DNA of 64,000 nucleotides. Source: Defluviitaleaceae bacterium. Lineage in GTDB: Bacteria > Bacillota > Clostridia > Lachnospirales > WQUN01. Where the stretch lies: the NCBI GenBank assembly GCA_009780185.1, contig WRAN01000005.1, positions 1 to 64,000 of the forward strand. The letters run 5' to 3'. Both the position numbers and the translations under genes were made by a program. Positions 9,083-16,782 of this stretch are shown here, in pieces; the first letter of the stretch is position 1; the number at the start of each line of letters is the position of its first letter. The notes under the pieces are model-generated. The model was not told the origin of the DNA, made no database searches, and saw only the letters and a list, made by a program, of their open reading frames with translations.

Positions 9083-10883
9083 TGGGCACCCTCCTTACAT
9101 TTCCTTTGTAATATATAGTGATTTCTTCAGTTGACACGGTAAGTGCAGGTGATTCTTCTAAATAGCTCTCTGGTGACTCTCCTGTTGCCCCTAAAATGGC
9201 GGAAGCAAAGGTATATATCCCTGGCGATACTGTTGCTGTTAGGGTCGGGATAAGGGTTAGGGGTGTCATTAGATTGGTATTTGGCTCGGTTTGTACAATT
9301 ATGGGTTGTTGCTGACCGTATAGATTAATCATTGCGGATATGCTTTCTGGGCGGATAACAGCACAGCAATTATCGTCATTTATTCTTATTAGCCCACCTT
9401 GTCTATCGATGGCAAAGCCGCCATCGGCTAAGGCTAGCTTTCTTTTAGTGTCCACCATATGGATGCGTACATGCCATGGGAATATGGGGATTATATAGCT
9501 TTCGATGATTACGTTGCTCCAGGGCTTCCATTTCGAATATAAGTAATCGTCGTAAATTTGGTAGGATTCCACGCCATACTTCATACGATAAAAGTCATCG
9601 TTTTCGCATACGGCTAAAGTATTATCGAAGGCGCCTTGGCTTAGGCCGATGGTAGATTTGGGTACAGAGAAGCCGAAGTGGCTAGAGTATACAAATTTCT
9701 CATATTTAGACTGTGCATGAGAAAGCCATGGAGCCGCGTGTTGGCCTACCACGAAGAATTGCCGCTGCGTATCATCGCCTTGGATTATACCCCGCGCTTC
9801 TGGAATGGGGATGTGATCGGGTAGCTTAGGCGCTTTTTCTTTAGCTGTCCAGAATGGATGGTTTTGGGGCACAGCCATAAACATAAATGCCTTCATAGCC
9901 CAATATGTGGAGCCGAAGGCATTATAGGCCTCTGCCATCACTAGATTGGGATAATAGTATCCTATAGATAGCTCTCCGTTATCTGTGAAAATGTCCTGCT
10001 TAAACCAGTGGCGTAGATTTTGCAGGGCAAGATACTTTACCTCGCCCCATGGTATTGCCTCAATGCCCGACAGCGCCAGCGCACCAAAGAAGGCAGACAT
10101 GGCAAAGCGGTAAGTCATAGACCGCCCAAAGGGGATAGCTTCGCCACTTGAGGCGAAGAAAGCTGGAAATGTTTTCGCAAACTCAATAGCCCGCTGCTTA
10201 AACAGCGGGGGATACACCGGGTCAAAATCCGCGTATGTTGCGTACAGTAACCCGCAAAAGTGTATGGCAAAGGGTATATAGTAATCAATTTGTGGGCGTA
10301 TTCCGTCAGTATACCAGCCACGTGCGATGTACATAGAATCTATTGTTTCTAGGTCTTGGGTTAATCGGGCTTGGTCATGTTGACGGTCACATAGCTTGAA
10401 GGCCAGATTGACCAGTATCCTAAAGAACCGCCAATTGCTTACATGGATTTCGTGGTGGTTTATCTGTGCCAGCCAGTTGTATAAGTTGTCTTGCTGGGGC
10501 TGGGTTAATGCGTCCCAATAGTGCTTACGGGCGATAATCATACCAACTGATATTGAAGCCATTTCCACCATGCGTTGTTCTTCCCTCAGTAGTACTCCCC
10601 AATAACCTTTGGAGGTTGGGTTAGTGCCTTCAATTATCTTTTCTAGATATTTTTCAAAGCACTGGTAACCATCGCCTGCTGCCATCAGCGGTGATATCCC
10701 CCAAAGGGGACGGGCTACGGCTTCAATCTCACCTACAAAGTCCCCATGTTGGGCTGTGCCGGAGCCGTATTTCAGGCCGTACTGTGAGAAGCAGCCTTCC
10801 AAAGGATGCAGCAACTCTAATAAAGCGTCCTTGACATCGTTACGGGTTTTGAGTGGATTGTTCATTAGTTTCGGGTTATGCAT
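9063..10883 (-). CDS. DUF2264-family protein
   Basis: The 606-residue protein opens [20 protein letters not shown] and includes [18 protein letters not shown] and [12 protein letters not shown], features of the DUF2264 family. Members often lie in polysaccharide utilisation loci and are predicted alpha/alpha toroids with a C-terminal beta domain, a layout shared with polysaccharide lyases. No biochemical role is established to my knowledge. The chosen start, ATG 10883, has GGAGG five bases upstream; an internal ATG at 10865 is possible. No signal peptide is seen, so the protein is probably cytoplasmic. It lies 9 bp after the GH88 gene and overlaps GH95, implying it processes the same imported oligosaccharide. 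Confidence 0.8.
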   Translation of the reverse strand: MHNPKLMNNPLKTRNDVKDALLELLHPLEGCFSQYGLKYGSGTAQHGDFVGEIEAVARPLWGISPLMAAGDGYQCFEKYLEKIIEGTNPTSKGYWGVLLREEQRMVEMASISVGMIIARKHYWDALTQPQQDNLYNWLAQINHHEIHVSNWRFFRILVNLAFKLCDRQHDQARLTQDLETIDSMYIARGWYTDGIRPQIDYYIPFAIHFCGLLYATYADFDPVYPPLFKQRAIEFAKTFPAFFASSGEAIPFGRSMTYRFAMSAFFGALALSGIEAIPWGEVKYLALQNLRHWFKQDIFTDNGELSIGYYYPNLVMAEAYNAFGSTYWAMKAFMFMAVPQNHPFWTAKEKAPKLPDHIPIPEARGIIQGDDTQRQFFVVGQHAAPWLSHAQSKYEKFVYSSHFGFSVPKSTIGLSQGAFDNTLAVCENDDFYRMKYGVESYQIYDDYLYSKWKPWSNVIIESYIIPIFPWHVRIHMVDTKRKLALADGGFAIDRQGGLIRINDDNCCAVIRPESISAMINLYGQQQPIIVQTEPNTNLMTPLTLIPTLTATVSPGIYTFASAILGATGESPESYLEESPALTVSTEEITIYYKGNVRRVPSAFKVQ

Positions 10884-10892
10884 GGTATCCTC

Positions 10893-12083
10893 CTACCAAT
10901 ATATTTTCCAATCCATAGACAATCTAGTTAATAGCTCCAGCCAGAAGTAATCCCCCCACAGAGTACATTCGTCTACGCCCCAGTCAGCGCGGGCGTTATA
11001 TGGGGATTGTTTGTTGTATACGCCATGAAGCAGAAGGCCATTGGATTTATCTGATTCGGCAGCATAATCGCGAGCCAATGAACCGGCGATTTTTCTCGCG
11101 ATGCTGGTGTAGTATGCGGCTTTGTCTTTAGGCAGATGCTTCGCCATCTCCAGCATACCGCAACAGGCAATAGCCGCAGAAGAAGAATCCTTGGGCTGAC
11201 CGTGCTTATCATCAAAGATTAAATCCCAATAAGGCACCATATCCTTACAGCCTGACTCCAGGCGCTTAATAAAGAAATCTGTAACACCGTAAAACATATC
11301 CATACAGGCCGGGTCTTTGGTGTACAGATACGCGATTGCTGTACCATATATCCCCCAGGCTTGGCCCCGCGCCCATGGTGACGAGTTCTTATATCCCTGG
11401 GCCGTAACGCCTCGGTCAGGCTCTCCAGTTTCTGGGTCGAAGAAAAAGGTGTGATAGGTAGAAAAGTCCGGCCTTACCAGGTTTTTTAGGGCAGTCTGGG
11501 TATGAAGTCGTGCTACTGTTCGGTACTTCTCATCTCTGGTTTCCTGCGTAGCCCAATATAAAAGGGGCAGATTAAGCAAGCAGTCAATTATCAGCCGATA
11601 ATTAGCCTTTGCACCAATCTCCCCCCATGCCTGAATAAAGTTACCTACTTTGTGAAACCGTGTCATAAGTTGATCCGCCGCCATTATAGCCGCATCCCGC
11701 CCTACTGTACTACCCACAAGCCGCCACGCTGCAATACATGACAAAGAATACAAAAATCCCATATCATGATGAGCCACACCTATTTTTTTCTTGATACGGT
11801 TATCAAATGAATCTACCTGGACAAGTGCCGCATCTTTAAATGCATCATCTCTTGTAAGTTCCCACGCCAGCCAATATTGGCCTGTAAGGAAGCCGGGAGT
11901 CCATTCTATATTTTCTGCAGGGAAGTAGTAGTTGTTTAGGCTGGTTTCTTCCTTGAACATATGAGTAAAGTCCGGTAATCCCGCCTTCAATATTTCTGTT
12001 GCGGTATTGATAGCCTTGGTTATCTCCGGTTTTGTGATTTCCATTTTTGTGATTTCCATTTTTGTGATTTCCATGACGCTCAT
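10893..12083 (-). CDS. Glycoside hydrolase family 88 (unsaturated glucuronyl hydrolase)
   Basis: The protein has about 396 residues. ATG 12083 follows GAGGTG by five bases; a TTG at 12086 is less likely. After an odd N-terminal EITKM repeat the sequence is a six-hairpin (alpha/alpha) barrel. It has the two catalytic aspartates of GH88: in HHDMGF, equivalent to Asp88 of Bacillus UGL, and in IDCLLNLPLLYWA, equivalent to Asp149. SSPWARGQAWGIYG is also family-typical. GH88 enzymes hydrate the 4,5-unsaturated uronic acid left at the non-reducing end by a polysaccharide lyase. This points to an imported lyase product, from a glycosaminoglycan or a pectic glycan. No lyase is in the window, so it must be encoded elsewhere or supplied by other organisms. 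Confidence 0.9.
   Translation of the reverse strand: MSVMEITKMEITKMEITKPEITKAINTATEILKAGLPDFTHMFKEETSLNNYYFPAENIEWTPGFLTGQYWLAWELTRDDAFKDAALVQVDSFDNRIKKKIGVAHHDMGFLYSLSCIAAWRLVGSTVGRDAAIMAADQLMTRFHKVGNFIQAWGEIGAKANYRLIIDCLLNLPLLYWATQETRDEKYRTVARLHTQTALKNLVRPDFSTYHTFFFDPETGEPDRGVTAQGYKNSSPWARGQAWGIYGTAIAYLYTKDPACMDMFYGVTDFFIKRLESGCKDMVPYWDLIFDDKHGQPKDSSSAAIACCGMLEMAKHLPKDKAAYYTSIARKIAGSLARDYAAESDKSNGLLLHGVYNKQSPYNARADWGVDECTLWGDYFWLELLTRLSMDWKIYW
12031..12075 (-). repeat. Three 15 bp tandem repeats in the GH88 5' end
   Basis: Three consecutive 15-mers on the plus strand (TTTGTGATTTCCATT twice, then ending ...CCATG) encode EITKM/MEITK units at the GH88 N-terminus. A diverged fourth unit at 12016-12030 gives PEITK. 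The unit length is a multiple of three, so copy changes keep the frame. Confidence 0.9.
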
Positions 12084-12124
12084 CAAATCACCTCGCGATT
12101 TTTTCTTATTTTACTTCATAAAAA

Positions 12125-12157
12125 GAGCCGCTACCAGCCAAAGCGTAGTAGCGGCTC
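12125..12157 (-). terminator. Hairpin between binding-protein gene and GH88 (partial terminator)
   Basis: GAGCCGCTAC at 12125-12134 pairs with GTAGCGGCTC at 12148-12157. On the minus strand it is followed by five Ts (TTTTTATGAAG). It lies 30 bp after the binding-protein stop and 41 bp before the GH88 start. Because GH88 and later genes have no other visible promoter, it probably ends only some transcripts or protects the upstream mRNA end. That would give high solute-binding-protein and lower enzyme expression, a common pattern in ABC operons. Confidence 0.65.
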
Positions 12158-12187
12158 CTTTACCTTGCCTATTTAATCCAAGGAGGA

Positions 12188-13870
12188 TTATCTGCCGCGG
12201 AAGTTATCATATGCACGTTGCCAGATTTCTTCCAGTTCAAGGATACCCATGGAAATTGCTTCATCTACAAATGCATCCCATTGGTCTTCGATTTCTGTCC
12301 AGTCGTTGAGGATGAAACCGTGGATGGTTGCATCTAAGAAAAGATTAAGCTGTGCGTTGATATCGTTAACAAGTAGCTGCTCATCAAATGGCAGTCTCAT
12401 AACAGGGAACTGTGCAGGAGCAAAGCCGCGCTCGTATCCGGCTGGGTCTTCGTACATACGTTGTGCCATTGTAGTCCACTCTGTACCAGCGCGAAGCTCA
12501 TATCTAAGGTCGGCCATGTATGGGAACGCACCTACAGCACCGTTTTGTTGGCGAAGGATATTGAGAACAGTAACACCCTGGTCACGGTTGGTTACATATG
12601 GCAGGAACTCAGGCTCGCCATCGGCGTCAAAATCCCATGTTACACCTTGAGGGCCGAAGTTAAGAAGCAGCCTTCCGATACCGTGGTATAAGAAGTCCAT
12701 CAACTGAACAGTACGCTCTGGATGTGGATTATGTGGAGTAATGGCCCAGCCATTGTTATTGGTTGCGGCACGTTGTACTTCAGACCATCTGGTTCCGTGT
12801 GTGCCTGTTGGCGGGATAAATGGTACCAATAAGAAATCAGGGAATTCTGCTTGCATAAGTGGGTTAAAGTCGCCGGTTGACATTGGGAAGTGCTGAAGCA
12901 TACCGCCTTGATTGGTGCCAAACAGCTCTTGGCGGTTCATCCATTGGCGGGTAAAGAGTTCCACATCAATAAGGCCTTCTTGGTACCAGCGAGAAATATT
13001 TTGGATGGCTACTTTAAACTCAGGCTGAATCCAGTAATGTACGATTGTATTTTCGTTGCCGGTTTGGGGGCCTAAGCGGATTTGTGTTTCATTGCCAAAG
13101 GTTCTGGCACCCCAGAAGGTACCCAAAGAACGGATGGCGTTGTTGGTTCCGTTAGAAAAGAAAGGTGCTACCCAATCATTGCCGGTGATTTCTGGCATAT
13201 CATCTCTAAAGCGAGATAGTACATACTCAAGCTCTTCAATGGTATCGGGGATATCCAGTTCAAGGATATCTAGCCAGTCTTGGCGGATCCAGTAAACTTC
13301 GGATACGGCGAACTGCTCGAACACATCGTTAAGATTAGGCATGTGATAGATATTTCCGTCTGGGGCGGTAATGGCTGCTCTGATTTCTGGAAAACGTTCC
13401 ATCAGGTGAGAGAAGTAAGGGGCGTGCTCTGCAATTAGGTCATTGAGAGGGATAAATGCGCCCTGCATACCAAACTCAATAAAGCGTGGAGCGTGAGTTC
13501 CGCCGTAGATATCTGCCGGGAAGCCTTCTGCGGCTTCAAGATTCCATACTTCTACCGCATTTACGTTAACATCATCGGCAACACCTACCAATGTAACGCC
13601 AGTTAGTTCGCGGATTTGCTCCCATACTCTCCAGTCATCATCCCACACATGTTGGTCAAAGATGTAGTGGATAGTAAGGGTTACAGGTTCCATTGCGTCG
13701 AAATCAACTTCCAAATCTTCTTCAGATGGTGGGGTAGGCTCTGCTGTAGGTTCTGGGGTAGGGGTTGTCACTGGTTCTGGTGTTGCGGCGGGTTCATCGT
13801 TGTTACCGCAGGCTGTAAAAATAAATGCAGCAACAACCAGTAAAGCCACAAGCGCTAAAAACTTTCTCAT
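12188..13870 (-). CDS. Carbohydrate ABC transporter solute-binding lipoprotein
   Basis: The 560-residue protein begins MRKFLALVALLVVAAFIFTAC. This is a lipoprotein signal with the lipidated Cys at residue 21, followed by an acidic Pro/Thr/Glu linker (PAATPEPVTTPTPEPTAEPT) that tethers it to the outer face of the membrane. The rest is a large extracellular solute-binding domain of the LplA/YtcQ type (about 500 residues), associated with LplB/LplC permeases. Those systems take up oligosaccharides derived from pectin or other complex glycans. It is the third gene of the operon. The ATP-binding subunit is not encoded here, so a shared MsmX-like ATPase elsewhere is expected. The specific ligand is unknown. 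Confidence 0.92.
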   Translation of the reverse strand: MRKFLALVALLVVAAFIFTACGNNDEPAATPEPVTTPTPEPTAEPTPPSEEDLEVDFDAMEPVTLTIHYIFDQHVWDDDWRVWEQIRELTGVTLVGVADDVNVNAVEVWNLEAAEGFPADIYGGTHAPRFIEFGMQGAFIPLNDLIAEHAPYFSHLMERFPEIRAAITAPDGNIYHMPNLNDVFEQFAVSEVYWIRQDWLDILELDIPDTIEELEYVLSRFRDDMPEITGNDWVAPFFSNGTNNAIRSLGTFWGARTFGNETQIRLGPQTGNENTIVHYWIQPEFKVAIQNISRWYQEGLIDVELFTRQWMNRQELFGTNQGGMLQHFPMSTGDFNPLMQAEFPDFLLVPFIPPTGTHGTRWSEVQRAATNNNGWAITPHNPHPERTVQLMDFLYHGIGRLLLNFGPQGVTWDFDADGEPEFLPYVTNRDQGVTVLNILRQQNGAVGAFPYMADLRYELRAGTEWTTMAQRMYEDPAGYERGFAPAQFPVMRLPFDEQLLVNDINAQLNLFLDATIHGFILNDWTEIEDQWDAFVDEAISMGILELEEIWQRAYDNFRGR

Positions 13871-13943
13871 GTTAGTTCCTCCTTTTAAACGTAGGGCGTG
13901 TGCCCCACTTGATATATAGAATCACGCCATATGGCGGTATCCA

Positions 13944-14822
13944 CTAAGCTTTTATGCCGCCTTCAAATATGCCCCTTTTAAAGAACCGCTGCATATAAGG
14001 GAAAACGATGATTACAGGAATCATAGCCGCAAAAATCAGTGCGTAAATAAGGGTTTGACTGCTTAGAGCCGGGTCAAGAAAGGCATCAACTTCCTCCATC
14101 ATAGCTGTACGCCTGATAATGAAGTTGCGCAAATATAACTGCAAGGGAATCTGCTCATCACTTCGTAATAGTATATTAGCCCAAAGCCACGCGTTCCAAC
14201 TGGCCACACCTTGCTGAAACGCAAGAACTGCAATGGTAGGCTTGATAGAAGGTATTGCAATATGCCACAGTATCTGAAAATCATTGGCGCCATCTAAGAT
14301 AGCTGCTTCAAAGAGACCATCGGGTATACCCTGATAAGCAGATTTAGCTATAAGAATACTAATCATGCCCGTGCCGCTACCCAGCAAAATAAGCCCGGCA
14401 AAATTTCTCAGCCCCAGTTCCCCAAGATTAACAAACTGAGGAATCTGCCCTGCGTTGAAGAAGAATGTAATCAGCATCAAAATCGTAAACAGCTTAAAGC
14501 CGGGCATATCTTTTTTTGTATAGGCATACGCGGCAGTAAGCAGTACAAACATGGTCAAAGAGGTTTGTAACGTGGTTATGATAATAGAGTTGCCATAGGC
14601 CCGCCAAAACTGCGGCTCAACAATAACTTCCCTATATGAAGCTAAAGTTGGATTAACAGGGAAAAATGTAACCTGCCCAGTATCAACCGCCCAGCCCGAG
14701 CTTATAGAAGCAAAAAATGTATACAAAATCGGATACATAATAATAAAAACCAAAACACCGATTATAAGCTTTACAAGAAAATCAAATACCCTATCTCCGG
14801 TAAAAATCTTTTTTCTGCCCAC
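13944..14822 (-). CDS. Carbohydrate ABC transporter permease (LplC/YtcP type)
   Basis: This 292-residue inner-membrane protein has about six transmembrane helices. The first is near residues 15-38 (LIIGVLVFIIMYPILYTFFA). The EAA loop that contacts the ATPase is visible in the segment EAAILDGANDFQILWHIAIP at about 183-202. It pairs with the permease encoded 20 bp upstream to form the channel of a CUT1-type oligosaccharide importer. The end sequence FFKRGIFEGGIKA is typical of the subfamily. A 73 bp gap with small hairpins separates it from the binding-protein gene. Confidence 0.93.
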   Translation of the reverse strand: MGRKKIFTGDRVFDFLVKLIIGVLVFIIMYPILYTFFASISSGWAVDTGQVTFFPVNPTLASYREVIVEPQFWRAYGNSIIITTLQTSLTMFVLLTAAYAYTKKDMPGFKLFTILMLITFFFNAGQIPQFVNLGELGLRNFAGLILLGSGTGMISILIAKSAYQGIPDGLFEAAILDGANDFQILWHIAIPSIKPTIAVLAFQQGVASWNAWLWANILLRSDEQIPLQLYLRNFIIRRTAMMEEVDAFLDPALSSQTLIYALIFAAMIPVIIVFPYMQRFFKRGIFEGGIKA

Positions 14823-14842
14823 AAAGCGCCCTCCTTTCCAAG

Positions 14843-15802
14843 TTAGAATAATGTATTGCCGCCAAGCTTTTTAGCCACAAGGTTTGCGCCAATTACAAAT
14901 ACCATACCAACTACGTTCATAAGAAGCCCCGCAGCAGCGGCCAGTGATAGGTTTTGAATTGCGTTATGGATTGGCATTAGCCCCATGCGCCACACAAATG
15001 ACTCAAGTACATCAATAGACTGATAGGTAAGAGGCTCAACAAGCAGCAGTACCGCTTCTGCGTTAGCTCTAAGGATGTTGCCAAAGCGCATAATAAACAG
15101 TACAGAAATAAGTGGCAGAATCCCAGGGATGGTTATATGCCAAATCCTTCTGAGGCGGCCGGCTCCATCAAGCGCAGCGGATTCATATAACTCCTTATCT
15201 ATAGACATCATTGAGCCTAGGTATATAAGTGAAGCCATACCTGCCCCCATCCAGCCAATGATGAAGGTGTATATGAAACGTGTATATTGGGACTGAATTA
15301 TGAAAAAGATTGGCTCATTGATTAACCCGAACCTAAGCAAGAATTGATTGATAATACCGATAGTAGGCTGCAAGAAAGCCCTGGCAATACCGGTTACGAT
15401 TACCACAGAAAAGAAATTGGGCAGCAATAGCACCGATTGCGAAACAGTCCTAAACTTAGAAAGTTTAAGCTCATGAAATAAAACAGCAATAATAATAGGA
15501 AGAGGGAACAAGAAAATCATATCGTAAGCACTTAATATGAGGGTATTGCGAAGTGCCTGCAAAAACATACCCGAAGCCCTGCCAAACAAAAGACTCTGGA
15601 AATTCTCCCATCCAATCCAAGGGCTATCCATGCCCAAGAATGGAGAGAATCGCATCCAGGCCATTTGTAAAAAAATCATAGGCCTGTAAGAAAAAAAGAA
15701 TAGATGAAGAAGAAACGGTGTAATCATAATGTAGATCATCCAATGCTTCTTCATGCGCTTTGGTAGATTGCGCGCCCAGCTTGTAATTCTGCTAGAATCC
15801 AT
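14843..15802 (-). CDS. Carbohydrate ABC transporter permease (LplB type)
   Basis: The roughly 319-residue membrane protein is the first gene of the glycan operon. ATG 15802 sits eight bases after AAGGTG, whereas GTG 15811 overlaps that ribosome site, so the shorter form is preferred. A first helix near residues 25-45 (YIMITPFLLHLFFFSY) and further segments give about six transmembrane helices. The EAA motif reads YESAALDGAGRLRRIWHITI near residue 205. It forms a heterodimer with the next gene's product. The operator-containing promoter region lies 40-70 bp upstream. Confidence 0.92.
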   Translation of the reverse strand: MDSSRITSWARNLPKRMKKHWMIYIMITPFLLHLFFFSYRPMIFLQMAWMRFSPFLGMDSPWIGWENFQSLLFGRASGMFLQALRNTLILSAYDMIFLFPLPIIIAVLFHELKLSKFRTVSQSVLLLPNFFSVVIVTGIARAFLQPTIGIINQFLLRFGLINEPIFFIIQSQYTRFIYTFIIGWMGAGMASLIYLGSMMSIDKELYESAALDGAGRLRRIWHITIPGILPLISVLFIMRFGNILRANAEAVLLLVEPLTYQSIDVLESFVWRMGLMPIHNAIQNLSLAAAAGLLMNVVGMVFVIGANLVAKKLGGNTLF

Positions 15803-15843
15803 TAAAATCACACCTTAACCAAGATTTTGTGAAAATTAAATTA

Positions 15844-15865
15844 CGTATATACGAAGAATCTTCGG
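15844..15865 (-). promoter_or_regulatory. Operator-like site in the glycan operon promoter
   Basis: CGTATATACG (a perfect palindrome) runs directly into a second palindrome, CGAAGAATCTTCG. The same 22 bp, with two central changes, recurs at 16681-16702 upstream of the IclR gene. On the minus strand a TTGTCC element lies immediately upstream and TATACG at the far end, so the site would fill the space between -35 and -10 of the operon promoter. Binding by the adjacent IclR protein would block transcription. The regulator assignment is inference from position and repetition. Confidence 0.7.
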
Positions 15866-15893
15866 GGACAATAGCATGACTTTACAGGCCCTT

Positions 15894-16649
15894 CTACAGG
15901 CCTACAAAGCCCATCCGTAACGAAATATTTTGAGAGCATATCTTGCCCAGCTCTATTTCCTTTTCCATATCCCTGTCTTCACTAAAGTATCCGCTAATAC
16001 TAAGGCTATGGTCTACCCTGCCACGTTGGTCGAAAATAGGAAACCCTACACAGGTTATACGCTCATCATTTTCGAAGTTATCGCGGGAATAGCTATTTAT
16101 CCGTATCTCTTCCAATTCTTTGCGCAAAACAGACGGATCAGTTATCGAGTTTTCTGTAATCTGGGGCAGTGGCTCTGATAATACTTTATCCTGCAACCAC
16201 TCATTATATGCCATTATTGTCTTGCCCAAAGATGTAGTGGAAATCCTGGCTTTATGGCCCACTTGACATGTGGAAACAAATCGAGCATTGGCTATAGGCG
16301 ATGCCTTGTGAAGATAAAGGATTTCATTGTCTGTCAGCTTTGCCAGGAATACTACATATTTTGTCTGGTCCGCCAGTTCTTCCATAAATGGAGCGGCAAT
16401 CTCTACTATATTGAGGCGGGCAAGATAAGCATTGCCCAATAGGTAATTAGTCACCCCAAGCTTATATGTCTTAGCCCGCTTATTGGCATACTCAACCATC
16501 TGGGTATCCAGCAAAGCTTTTACAATATCGCTGGTGCTGGCCAGTGGCATCTGCAAAGATTCTGAAATCTCTGTAAGGGTTAATTCCCGGCACTTAGAAA
16601 GTAGCTCTAAAACCCCAATAGTACGCAACGCGGATTTATTTATCGACAT
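15894..16649 (-). CDS. IclR-family transcriptional regulator
   Basis: ATG 16649 follows AAAGGAAG and gives a 251-residue protein, the usual IclR length; an upstream start at 16709 would run into the operator. A winged helix occupies about residues 1-65 (LTLTEISESLQMPLASTSDIVKALL). The ligand-binding IclR domain follows, with TTSLGKTIMAY and the conserved FPIFDQRGRVDHSLSISG. IclR proteins are usually repressors released by a pathway intermediate. The gene lies between the transporter/enzyme operon and the divergent GH95-like gene, both of which carry the duplicated operator. It therefore probably controls both and itself. Confidence 0.92.
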   Translation of the reverse strand: MSINKSALRTIGVLELLSKCRELTLTEISESLQMPLASTSDIVKALLDTQMVEYANKRAKTYKLGVTNYLLGNAYLARLNIVEIAAPFMEELADQTKYVVFLAKLTDNEILYLHKASPIANARFVSTCQVGHKARISTTSLGKTIMAYNEWLQDKVLSEPLPQITENSITDPSVLRKELEEIRINSYSRDNFENDERITCVGFPIFDQRGRVDHSLSISGYFSEDRDMEKEIELGKICSQNISLRMGFVGL

Positions 16650-16680
16650 ATATGCGGCTTCCTTTCTACCGAAAAATAAT

Positions 16681-16702
16681 CGTATATACGAAGCCTCTTC
16701 GG
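16681..16702. promoter_or_regulatory. Operator-like site between iclR and the divergent GH95-like gene
   Basis: CGTATATACG followed by AAGCCTCTTCGG matches the site at 15844-15865 at 20 of 22 positions. It abuts the -35 box TTGACA (16703) of the plus-strand promoter. On the minus strand it lies between TTGTCA (16708-16703) and TATACG, the apparent iclR promoter. One bound regulator could therefore repress both directions. Confidence 0.7.
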
Positions 16703-16731
16703 TTGACAAGTGGAAATTACCATGATAAACA
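16703..16731 (+). promoter_or_regulatory. Promoter of the divergent GH95-like gene
   Basis: TTGACA at 16703-16708 and TAAACA at 16726-16731 are 17 bp apart. The gene starts at 16783 with AGGAGATG upstream. The -35 box touches the operator-like site. Confidence 0.6.
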
Positions 16732-16782
16732 TGTATCTGTCAAGTGTTTTTGTTAAATTTCTACGACAGGAGATGAAAATAT

